From assembly GCA_003864495.1 (NCBI GenBank), contig ML133411.1, positions 953,237 to 1,017,236 on the forward strand: a stretch of 64,000 nucleotides of DNA. Reading direction: 5' to 3'. The position numbers and the translations under genes were made by a program. Positions 9,690-21,565 of the stretch are shown here, in pieces. The stretch's first letter is position 1, and every line of letters starts with the position of its first letter. Under the pieces are notes generated by a model. That model had not been told where the DNA came from. It was given only the letters and a program-made list of their open reading frames with translations, and did no database searches. The DNA is from Nemopilema nomurai. Its lineage: Eukaryota > Cnidaria > Scyphozoa > Rhizostomeae > Rhizostomatidae.

Positions 9690-11940
9690 CACTATGGTGG
9701 TATTTATTTGACAACTACTAAAACGTTAATTTGATTTATTTTAGATAGAAGAAAATGTATGATATAATTGACTTTTTCTATAAATTTGAAATACAGAATC
9801 CATATTTGATTATTTGCGTGCGTTTCACAAAATTTCATGAAGGTACCTGACAAAGTTGTTAATACATTTAGTGGAATGAGTTACCTACACATTCATTCTT
9901 TATTAAAAGGCATAATTTAGTTGTTGCAGAAAACATTCTAAACATTCAAGAAATTCTTTTATACGCAAAATATCATTTCAACTTTATTTTTATGCAACTT
10001 TCCATAAAATGTTATATCATCCTTTAGTGAACATACATGCATATAACCCACATTTTACAATTACAGTTACTGCCTCTATTTACTTGATGGAATCAATAGG
10101 CTGGTGTGTATTTCTATGCTGCTCCTATATGTTGCTGCGACGGTTTTAAAACTGGTGGCAAAGGGAACTTGGCTGTTTGGTATTGCATGTTTGGTAAACC
10201 AAGTGCATTTTTCACCGATGTCTTTTGTAAAAAGCTTTCTTTGTAGCTCAGCCACATAACCTTCACAAATTTTAAATTTCAACTAGCTAAATGGATTGGA
10301 TAGTCATAAGATGATTGATCAATATATTCAGGTAAACTAAATTAACTACAACAAAGCTTCCTGTAAAAAAAATACTTTTAGTGTTGACTGCAGAAATCTT
10401 GTGTGGGCTTGTGTCCTGGTATAAATCTGAACTTACAAAATATGGTTGAGCTGGTATAATTTGAAAATTGATTATTTCCATCTATTTTATTTATCGTCTG
10501 TTAAAATCACTTACCGTATGTTGAGAGAACTGATTGTTTTCACTACTACATCCCCATGCCTATATCTTGGCCAGACCACCGTATGGCTTTCCTCTCTTTG
10601 TTTTCATATGGAATGGAGACTTCATATGGAAAAAAACAAGAAATCAATTCTGAGTACAAAGTAGAAATTGCAATCATCGTTAACATACTGAAAGCATCCA
10701 GTTGTAAATTGGTATCAGCACATCTTAATTAAAAATACATACTATATTTTAGTTGATTTTTTTACAATAATTTTCAAATTTACCTGCACAAAGTCCCCAT
10801 CCAAGATCAAAGAGAATCAAAACATCTTTGGTTGCCAGTAGTTTAATGTGGCATGAAAGCCTTGTAAGCAGCTTGTGTGTGTATAATTTGATAGTTGATG
10901 TATGTCAGACAAAATCCTTTTATTCATAAAAATTACGTAAGCTACAGTAACTTAAAAAAATTTCATCACATCAAATACGACATTCAGCAAACAGCTATTA
11001 TACCATTTAAGGTTACGGTAAACGTTTTCAACACGAAAATTGGTTTTCCCTTCCTAAAGGCAAAACTGTTCAAAGAATCTGGGTAAACTATATATCATTT
11101 GATGCACAAGATTATGGCGTATCTAGCCAGATCAAAATTATTGGCAAGTAATGTTAAATGTTATTTTCCATGCGAATTTATTCCTCAAAAAGTGTACCAC
11201 CTTCAAAAGCTATTTTGTACCCTTCCGTTTGAGGTAACAAGATCTGACTTATACCAACAGGAAGTGCAGATCATAAGCTACCAAAGCGTATCTCAGATTT
11301 TTTAAATTCCTTCGCTTCTTGAAACGATACCCTGTCAAAAATTGGCAAACAATTTTTCCATCCTCTTGCAGCTGTATTTTGGTATAAAAGAAATAAAAAA
11401 TTTTGAGACGTACTTTGTTTGCCCAACATCTGCCCTGGCCTTGTGCAAATTTTCAAGCCATTGGATTTGTTCCTTGGGTACAAAATAGCTTTTGCGTACT
11501 TGTATGTAGAGGAATTTCGAGTCCGGAGAAAACGGGATTTTACTGATCGCACTTGCAAGATACACACCGGGATCATGTTTCCAACAATGCAATCCGGGTC
11601 AAGTAGTTTAGGCTTTAAGATCAATTAGCGTCTTTAAATAAGCACAACAACCCATTGATGTGCCATACTCCTACACAAACCACAGGAAGCAGAACAAGGA
11701 TAACTGGCTTTACACGTCCAAGGATTGGAAAACCGCTGCTAGAAACTTTGATAACAAAATTATGGAAACCTTCGGATAAGAAAATTCGGCTAACAGAATG
11801 TGAAGTAATCGAAAATGGATGTTTTCGTCCAGAAAACGTTTACCGTAGCCTTAATAAGGTCACAATTTGAAATTTCTGTTGGAACTGAGACTCTTAATAC
11901 ACAGAAGTAGAATGTTTGGTGAATGTGTGTGAAAACAAGT
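9690..11940. other. No recognisable gene; possible Harbinger remainder
   Basis: About 2.2 kb of AT-rich DNA. Harbinger elements carry a second MYB/SANT-like gene convergent to the transposase, so the minus-strand frames at 10076-10282 and 10287-10481 were examined; neither has a MYB signature. Overlapping frames at 11271-11624 (minus), 11419-11628 (plus) and 11655-11870 (plus) are open but match nothing I know. I leave them unassigned. Confidence 0.4.
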
Positions 11941-12564
11941 TCGATAGTGGAACTCAATGTAATACTAGTTTAGTAATTGGCAAGTTGTAACCAATTTTTA
12001 TCCAATCTCTGTTCTGTTCTAACTGTCCATGTGTGCAATTGTTGTCAAGGTTGTTTGGATGGTCACTATGCTTATTTGCAACATGCTGCATGAATGATGA
12101 CCACTTTGCCTCTGTCAGTCTCCCAAAACTGCTTTTGATTGAAGTGGAAGACCAGTACAAATGAATGCTAGCTGTTTTTATCCATGTACCAGGCACAATG
12201 TTTTTCTTTGGCAGCACTGCCCATTTTCTTTGTAATGCTTCTGGCCACATGCCAAATGTCAAAAAGTGCTAGTGTCCTTTCGATTCTGCCTAACCCACTT
12301 TGCATAGCCTGCGCGCAGCCTCAGACACTTCTATCCCGAAGAGTAGAGTCTGCGAATTAAAGTCAAAAGGCTTGTTCCCGCCTCGTTTGCAATCGAAACG
12401 TCAAGCAGCCCTTTTGTTATTTTATTGTTTAAGGACCAATCAAATCTATCTCCCAATTTTTTGGGAGATGATTCCATTGGATAACGCGACTACCCTATTG
12501 TCTTATCGAACCGCTCTAATCCGCGCGGCGTTTTTAAAAAGTCACGTTTTTGCTCGATTTCGAA

Positions 12565-14960
12565 ATGGCGACCGTGAAAAGTGTTACTGTGAGAGATATT
12601 GCTGTTTGGAACAAAGAAAAATTCGAGGAAGGGTTAGGGTTTGCGAGGACAATGTTTGGGATATGTTCGATGCACGAAGAGCAGCTGGAGGCTTTACGAC
12701 ATTTTTTCCGAGAAAAACATTTGTATTTCAGCGCACCAACTGGTTATGGGAAGTCCCTGATTTATCAAGTCATACCATTCGTCAATGATTATCTGATGGA
12801 CCAGCTCACTTTACCAAGTTGCATTCTTGTTGTAACTCCGTTGCAGTCTTTAATGCTCGACCAAGTATCAAAGCTTAGAGCATTGGGTATCAATACGGCT
12901 GCCATATATGCTGATCAGTCAGAGGAAGTGCTGCTAGAAATTGAAAATGGCGGGGTATATAATATAATATTCACGTCACCCGAATCAATGTTGGCAACAT
13001 GTCGATGGCGACGATTTCTGTCCTCCACTGCATTCAAGGATTATTGTGTCTGCGTTGCATTTGATGAAGCCCATTGTATAGCACAATGGTATGTGTCAAA
13101 CTGTATTTTTTAGAGTTATAAAAGTGCATCTCTCTGGTACATATGGGGCAAAGGCAGTCCATATGAAAGCAACACAACACACTGCAGAAAATGCAATATT
13201 TTACCTCCATCTGAGGTGTACAATTTTGCTCATATTTAAATCTCCATCTGGGCTTCCATTTCCAAAATATAGTGCTTCTCTATTTCAGACCCCCAATGTA
13301 ATTCCTGCAAGAACTTCCCTTTGAAAAAAAGGACAATATTTTGTTTTCAAGAGGGTCTATCACCAAGCGTGAGTTTTCATTAGCAAGATATTTTGTTTAA
13401 CAACATCTTTTTATCATGCTTGTAACACAACTAGTTTCAAGACATGGGTGGCAGTTGTCCTTAGAATGTTATCTGTAATAAAATATTGGGTAAAATCTGT
13501 GGCTAACATGAACACAAAAATTTTATTGAGAATCAAAGCCAATAGTTTATCAAATTTAGTATATGTCTGGATTACTACACTTCATCATTTTTAAATCAAT
13601 TTAATTTGTTCTTAGGGGTCTTAATGTTGGCCAACAAGCTCCCTTCAGAAAGTGGTATGGTCAGCTTGGCGAAATCAGATCATTTCTTGATCAATCAGTG
13701 AAGCTAGCTGTTTTCACTGCTACTGCTTCAAGAGCAACAAAAGCTGCTATCTATTCAGTTTTAAACAGCAAGTATGTTAGCAATGACACCAAGTTTGAGG
13801 TCCTATTTTCAGAGTTGCTGGATGAATTGGCAGAAAAGGGTGTTGAAACAATAAGGACTATAATCTTCTGTCAAACAAGAAACCAGTGTGCTCTTATTTG
13901 GAGGACATTCCAGCTGAAACTTGGGGAAATGTTGTATGCTGATAGCAGTTCCAATCTTCGAAGCAGGTTGGTGGAAATGTTTCATGCTGGTACTCCATCT
14001 TCTGTCAAGGAGCATGTGCTGAAAGAGGTTGGTGCTGAAAAAAGTTATCTTCGAATTTTAGTTGTGACAACAGTCTTTGGAATGGGTATCGATTGCAAGC
14101 AAGTGCACAGGGTTCTACACTTTGGTCCCGCAAAAAGCATTGAGGCATATATTCAAGAATGCGGCAGAGCTGGACGTGATGGACAGATTAGCTTCTGTTA
14201 TCTACTGTACAATGGATTTCTAACAAGTCATTGTCAGTCTGACATGAAGGAATATGTCACAAGTGATAAATGTAGGCGAAAGAATATTGAGAGCATTTTC
14301 CCTGGCAGTCATCCCATAGCTACTACTCTTGGTTGTTTGTGCTGTGATGTTTGTCTCTTGAAATGTTCTTGTACCATCCCATGCTCTGCACAAATCCTTC
14401 ATTTCTCAAAAAAGGAGGTTGTACCAGTCCCAACAAGAGTGAGATTAGTAACACAGCAGCAAAAAGATGATCTGCTGATGAGGCTTCTATCATTAAAGAA
14501 TGTGTTCAAACAAGAGTTCACCACATATCAAGAAAAATCTACACCAAAGGTCATGATGGAGTTTACAGATTTCCATATCAATCAGATTATGCAGTGCTGC
14601 CATCATCTGTTCAATCTCGATGAATGTCCTATTAAAATAGAAATATGGCGAATGAAACATGCATCCCTGATTTTCCAGTTATTGAATGAAACGTTTGGTG
14701 ATATGGAAGTCCCTGATGATTTGAACCCTGATGCAACATCATTTGATCATCTTGAAGATGAAATTGAAGACCACTGGCTTGACATAAGGGATGATTCTGA
14801 TATTATGTCATTTGGTGATGTGGATGTTGGTGAAATTGACAGAGCCATTGAATCAATTGACCAGTCTGGGACTCAAGATCATTCATTGGGATCTATCATT
14901 GATTACCATGGGGTGAAACCTTTCATTCATGATGAAAATGCTGAGCCAATGGAGGTATAA
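12565..14960 (+). CDS. RecQ-like DEAH helicase of the AcademH element
   Basis: Two exons: 12565-13088 and 13616-14960, intron GTATGT...TTCTTAG; the junction reads QW|GLNVG in frame. Helicase motifs appear in order: I (APTGYGKSLIYQ, residues ~58-69), Ia (VVTPLQSLMLDQ), II (AFDEAHCIAQW), III (VFTATASRATK), IV (TIIFCQTRNQ), V (VVTTVFGMGIDCKQV) and VI (QECGRAGRDGQ), followed by a Cys cluster (CLCCDVCLLKCSC) where RecQ proteins bind zinc. The acidic C-terminus has no known domain. The stretch between motifs III and IV is shorter than usual for RecQ, suggesting a small deletion or a missed exon. The start at 12565 (MATVKSV) is the first ATG of the frame. It presumably acts as a 3'-5' DNA helicase in transposition; both exons are fully open, so it may be functional. 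Confidence 0.9.
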
Positions 14961-17237
14961 GTGACGTCTAAAAAAAACTAGAAAATATCCAAAAAATTTC
15001 CAATGACCAAAAAAAACAATGAGAAATCTTATAGTGACACTCATCCATTGGAAGGAATCAGTCTTACACCCATGCTCTCTTTCATTTAATCCTTATGCAA
15101 GTCAGGTTCATTAGACTAAAACCAGGGGAGTGTCAATTTTGAGATCATTTATAATGAGGTAGGATTCTATCTGAAACTATCATTAAGTTTCAGCTTCAAA
15201 CAGGGTAAGTTTCAAACCCTACAAGTCAAGTGACATAATTGATTTTGTCAGGGACATCAAATAATTATGAGGCCCTATGTATAAGCTGTATAAATGTCTT
15301 TGTAGATATGTAAATGCTGACACACACACCTTCTTTTAGTGTGCTGCTTGATGTCGTACAGAAACCTTTGTAAGAATGTTAACCTTTTCATGCCTTGCAA
15401 CTATGGTCATTTGGAAACAACAATTTCTAAGAAGTTGAAACAGCACAACTCAGATATGTTAAATTGTTCTCTTTACTATTTGAGAGCACATAATTGTTAT
15501 GTTTCAGATCAAGTTTCAGTTGTTCCAGGTATTAAAGGTTGACAAACTTCTAGTATTTGTTTAATCTTTATCACATATTGATACCTATGGAACTAATGCT
15601 AAGTTGAAGATAGAAGTGAACATTCAAAGTTTAGAAATGTATTTGAAAAAAAGATACTGTATTTAGTGAAAATTTTATCACAGGTCGTGTAATTATTATT
15701 TTTTCAATTCCTTTTGTTCCTTATATTGCAATATTAGTTGCAGACTTGGGAGTTTGGGAATGAGTACTAGGACATTCATGGGTAACATGCCTGACCCTGC
15801 CAAGAGTAATATGCCGGATGTTGTGATTTTCCTTGCATGTGCATAAGGCAATATAAAAATCCTGCAAATATTTGTTTTGTTTAGACTGCAGGACTTTAAA
15901 TAAAATACAAAAAACATACAATGTGCAATGTCTCACACACATCAATTAGCTTAATTCTAATACAACTTATATGTGAACTACATAAAATCAAAGTCAGGAA
16001 AACATTGGAATCATACAGTCACTGAATGGAGGAGGGCTAAAAATAGACAGCTCTAGGGATACATACAAGTCAAATCCATGTTCTATTGTTAAGTGAGAAT
16101 GGTTTGCCATCAGCAAAAGTTTTTCAGTGGAATGTTTCCAATTTTCCTGGGCTCTGAAAATCTGTCTTAAAATATTTGAAATGCTTTTACAAACTTAAAA
16201 CTTGCAAAAAGGGATGTTCTCATGTCCTATTGTACTAATTCAGATCTTCTTTTTGTTAACAATTTCAGCCACCCACACAGCCACCCCATCCCCAGTTTCA
16301 TGCAAAACTTGAATTCCCCTCTAGAAATTTGTGAACCAGAAAACAAAAAATAGTTATGAGACATAATTCCAATTACTATTCACAAAATCAGATGTGCAGA
16401 AAGAAGCAGAGGTGTAGTTGCTTCAACATATATTCCAAGCATTAAGTAACTGCAAATCAATACATTTATCTTCCATGAACATGGACTCAACTGATAACTT
16501 ATATTATACCTTCAAAACAAAAGTTATTTGAATAAGGACAGAAAATGAAAGGCCTATATGTCAAGCAAATACCAATACTTGCAATCCTTTCAAATAAATG
16601 TGATCTTTTGCTCCCTCATTAACAAAATTGTGCTATAAAACTTTTGATATCCTTTTTTATCAAGACAACTTTTTGATAGCCTTCTCTACAATGGCACCAT
16701 ATACACTCCTCCCATTTCCAAATGCCTCCATGTTTGTTATCTATAGTTAAATATTTAGATTTATATTTGCGAAGTTAATTTTATACATCAACCTGTAGCC
16801 AAAGCTGTTTTAGTCAACACAGTTTTTCTATAACATCAAAACCTAATTTTTAATAAAAGTAAATGTGGGGAAGGCTCAAGGTCAATCTGCTCCCCACCAT
16901 GGATGAAACTTTTACAGTAACTTTACTTTCACTTTTGGTGACACTTTTACTTTCACAGTTTTACAGTAAATTTGATAAGCAAAGACAAACACCAAACAAC
17001 ACCATAAGAAATTACAACAGAACACAGAGATAGAGAACTGAAAAAAGTGAAAGAGATAGCTACACAGCTGCAAAAATCCCTGGACCCCTGTTTTCAACAA
17101 AACAGCCCTTGAACAAAATTTTCCTGAATATCAGCAAGGGAAAATTCCTTCTTAGCAAGAACAAACATACTTTGCAGTCCAGTTTCATTGTCATTTGGAA
17201 AGTGACTTCAAAATGGAAAATATTGAAAGAACATAAC
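14961..17237. other. Non-coding spacer between the AcademH genes
   Basis: About 2.3 kb between the convergent 3' ends of the helicase and the transposase. It is AT-rich with scattered short frames (for example 15339-15542 plus, 15696-15945 minus, 17109-17321 plus), none with a recognisable motif. It may contain 3' UTRs or an unrecognised exon. Confidence 0.5.
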
Positions 17238-20200
17238 TCAGCGACCAGCTTTGTTCAATTTTGCAAGACTTTTGTGATCCTGTATCCACTTGTACATTGC
17301 ATGGATGTCAAAATCTTCTAGTAAGCTTGGCTTCACACCTGCATATGAGCTATACTTTCTTCCAGGAATGACCTGAAGTGCAGAATTCTTTATCAATTCC
17401 CCAACTATTTTCTTCAAGTCTCCTGAAATGTTAGCTTTGATGAGCTTTCCAGATCTTCGTAGAACATTGCAGCTGGAGTCAAAGTTCTCCAACATCTTCT
17501 TGTTCACTGTGAGTGCCTTGCAGAATCTGTCAACAGCCCTTGTGTTTGTTGCATTTGGCCCAAGGTTCCTGATAACACTCTTCAACAAGTTGTTGTAGTG
17601 CTCCATAGCTAGATCCAGGGGTATGTTTCCTCCACGACCATGTCTACTCTTGCTGAACCTGTTCCAAATCAAAGAATGGGCATCTCTTCCGATAGGATAG
17701 CAACCTGGAACAACAAGTAGAGACCCTCAAGTGCATATTTCCTGCTGCGGGCACCATCTTGTTTCATATAAAGTAGCATGAACTTCCAACATCGAACAAC
17801 TCTTAGTCCATCACCCTCGGAGACAGCATCAAAAAAATTCATGATCACCATGCCAATATCGAGCAAGGCACATTGATAATTGAACATGTCATTAGGAGCT
17901 TCTTTGTGGAGTCCATGCATCTTTTCGTGTTCAATTCTTCTTTTCCCGTCAAATTTGAAGGTTTGTGAACAGCCATGTTTTCTGCATAGATACATTCCAT
18001 CATCATCTTTCACATTTGTTGCCAGTAACCAGTCTTCATATATTTGTCGATTAACAATGCTTGCATTGCGCTCCTTCCTGATGATGAAATTATCTACAAC
18101 TTTGGCTGACAGGCTGTCTAACAACTCTTTCTTTTCTTTGATGCTCATCATTGATACATTATCAAGAACTGTATTTTGATCAGGTTCATCATCAACATCC
18201 TTGATTCCAAGTATCTCGCAATAAGCAGCAAGAACACGTGCAGTGACTTCCAAAATGAAGAACTGTTTGCAACCTTCTACCTGGCTTACATCACTTCTGA
18301 CATTGCGTCTGTTGATAAACACTTTGTCTGCAAACATGGTACATTTGTCTGAGCTTGACTTTGGATAATATAGATGGTCAAATGCAACCTGGAAAAACAA
18401 TTCATGAGCATAAAGATACCCCAAACAGTAGAGATTTTCAACACATTTTCAAACATATGTTTATTAAAAGTCTCAGAAGTTGATTCCTGAAATCAACATA
18501 TCATATGAGATGAAAATGTGCTCTTGATAAAAATGAAGTGCAAAAGACAAATGAAGTGCAAAGACAAATGAAATACAATCTCCTAACTTTCGGCATTAAT
18601 ACTTGAAGATGGCTTTAAATTTAATCTGCATTATCTGCATAAATAGAATATCCTGAGTAATTGGTCTCCCAAAAATAATTCATTCCTCTAGAATTAGGGC
18701 TGTATGATCAATACATACCTGTAAAAATTTCATCCCAGCATGGAAGTCAGCAACTTCAAGGTGCAACCCATCAAGCCTTTCCTTTTGTGTGAAACCATTT
18801 GCAAGCTGCAAAAGGCAACTTACACCACGTTCAACAGTAAGCTGGTCCCCAACAACACCTTGCTCTACAAACTCTGTTGGATTTGTACTGTCATTGCATG
18901 GAGCATAGTCATGCAGCTTAGTCATGACCTTCTGCATTCCACTGGTATCATTTTGATCTTCATAAATCATCTCAGCAAACACCTTGGAACAAAGAGAGGG
19001 AATGTGTTGTTTGCATTTTATTACATCAAGTTACATCTAAAACACAACACTGCACATTATTAGAAAAGACTGTAGTTAAAAATTTCTCAACAGAACTCGA
19101 TTTTATCATTTAAGCAAAAATAAATCTTGATGGTTTCTAGATAAATAGCAAAAAACTTTCTTACAATGATTAAAACAATTTGTTGAAAAGCTGTAATGAT
19201 ACTATAAAACTACTGAATCATATAAATATAAATAAATATATAATGAGCTCCCTCAATAAATTTGTATTAAAATATTGAATATAAGCTCAAAAAATATATC
19301 TATGTACTTTAATTTTTTAAATCTTAAATATCTACCAGCTGTGGTGGTGCACCTCTGTACATCACTTATGATTTAAAAACTGAAGTGAAAATAAAATGAT
19401 TCACAAAAAAATGAATACTTACAGAACTAGTTGGCATGGCCATTTTTGAGAAATATTGATGCACTATGTGGTTATTTGCAACCTTTTCCAATTGTTTTAA
19501 ACATTTTATATTCTCCACAGCCAAACGACCACAAAGTGCTATGTAATTCAAGCGTTGCTGGTTGTGCTCCATACTGCTTGGTATACAAAGACCATTCTCT
19601 AACTTGGCCAGATTTTTTATTGAAGGCTTTTGTGAGTGCAAGCCATCTCCCAAAATCCGGTTCTCTGTAATCATGAGCCCTACCCAATTCACAACTTTCT
19701 TTTGATTCTCAGCTGTCATTTGGTGAGGTTCAGAGCTGAAGTTGAAATTGTCAATGATCAGTTTACGTCCAGAGTAGGAACTGCTTATTGGATTTTTCAC
19801 CATTTCCCCCTCATTTGAAATCTTCTCTACAATGTCTCGCAAATGATCCCTCCCATACTCATCCAATTTCTTGTATAAGAATGTGTGAGAAACAGCCAGC
19901 CTTAGTGCACTCAGCCGCAACAAAGTTGCCTATTCAGAAAAAAGTGTATTATAATTGTATGCAAGTAACAATCAAGTAATGGGAACAATAAAACAACTAT
20001 AAACATCAGTAATAAAACAACCCAGTGACCTACAGCACATATATGACCAGCAACACAAAAACAATATTATACTGAGTAGTTAGCATTAAAAAAATTAAAC
20101 AATTGGATATAATGGATAACAGATGTAATTGAAAGATAAGGAGATGACAGTGTAACATGTGGGAAAGGTTAATTGTTTCGAAATTTTACTATTTAAGTGC

Positions 20201-21565
20201 AAGGTGAATATTCTTCAAAATTTTTAACTTTTCTTTTTATCTAAAATTGTTTCGGACAAAAATTTTGTTTGCTAACTGTAACCAACTAGATAGATCATTT
20301 TTGCACTTTTGTTTCCATCTTCAGAGCAACTGACAATAAATATATATACATATATAGGCAACAGCTTTAATTTTACTGTCTATAGATTTGTTATACTTTC
20401 TCCCTTGAGTTAAAAAAAACGAATTACTCACCATAAAGCCAGAATGTTGCATCATCATGGAAATGATCAATTGGACTGCAGTCATCCGCTTGGATCTATT
20501 TTTGAGACATACTGCTGCTGCCATGCCTACGGCTGGGGTGAAAAACAAGTCATCCTCCTTTCTTTTTGAGCTCCGCCAACACATGGTCATCAGGACAGAC
20601 CTAGATAAAGGCATTTGTTGCTTCAGTTCTTTATCTAGTTTGTCAAACGTGAAACCAAGCATGTCGTCTTTGCCAGTGAGACGCAAGCAGTTTCTTGCTG
20701 TGTAGATTCCATCGGCTCTCTTCAGCTTAGAAGGACTATTTCTCAAGATTTTCGCAGAACGGATCGAATCTCCAGGCTTTTCTTTGGTAGGGAGACAGTA
20801 CTGCACACACTCTTTGTCCACTTCTTTGCAAAAGGCTTCAATGATGTGAGCACGTAAGCTAGGATGCTTCCAAACAGCATATGCCAGCTGCTTGTAAGTG
20901 CCACGACAAAGCATCGCACCCACTGAGATCAGATCTTTTGGCAGATTCTTCTCTCTTGTTTTTGACTTCCAGCAAACTTTGACTGACACAGTGGTTACAT
21001 CTTCCTTGCCTGGTGGAAGTATTTTACAATCAGTTGTCGACGCCACAACAACCGGCAAGAGTGACTTTGACTCAAAATGCTGTGCAAGACCTTCCAAGGC
21101 TGGACGCTTTGCTCCGACAGGAGTGCTGGTGACTGTTATAGATGGACTTGTACAGATGTCGTGGTTCACAGGGACAGGCCCCGCAATTGTACCATCAGGA
21201 CTTTCTGCTTGTAATGTCGCCACTGCCGTGAGACTAGGTTTTTTAATCTTGCTGTTAGAAAACAAGGCTCTTTTTGTCATTCTAGATTTGACAGGAAAGC
21301 CGCAGCGATTAGCACCATCGATATAATGTTTTGCTGCTTGATCCGCTAGAACATTTACCTTTTTCCGTGCAGAATCTAACTTTTGCAGCAACCTGAGACA
21401 CTCACGACAAATGTACCGCGATTCCGGCCTAAATTCGACAACAACATCAAGCACCTGCAACGCGTTTGCAACATTGAACTTACTCTTAGGGCCAACCACC
21501 AAATTAAAATCACGACAATTATCCGTTTTGGATAGTGTTTTAAAGCAAAGAATGCAAGACATCAT
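17238..21565 (-). CDS. Academ transposase (DUF6589-type), one frameshift
   Basis: Four exons on the minus strand: 21565-20432, 19929-19423, 18982-18719 and 18388-17238, each with GT-AG borders. Exon 1 begins MMSCILCFKTLSK and has an N-terminal Cys finger (C-x2-C ... YICRECLRLL), a basic middle and a conserved AGAMLCRGTYKQ-like block. Exon 2 carries IDNFNF. Exon 3 (MIYEDQNDTSG ... VVGDQLTVERG) and exon 4 (YYPKSSSDKCTMF, FINRRN, DFFDAVSEGDG, WNRFSKSRHGRGGNIPLDLA, MEHYNNLLK) match the DUF6589 core seen in Academ elements. A single missing base near 17690 shifts the frame just before DAHSLIWNRF; otherwise all exons are open. Total would be about 1,000 residues. It may be a recent mutation or an assembly error. 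Confidence 0.85.

Noticed and set aside
12565..14960. Host RecQ/BLM helicase
   Set aside because: It lies wholly within 75-bp TIRs with an Academ transposase and interrupts another transposon, so it is element-borne.
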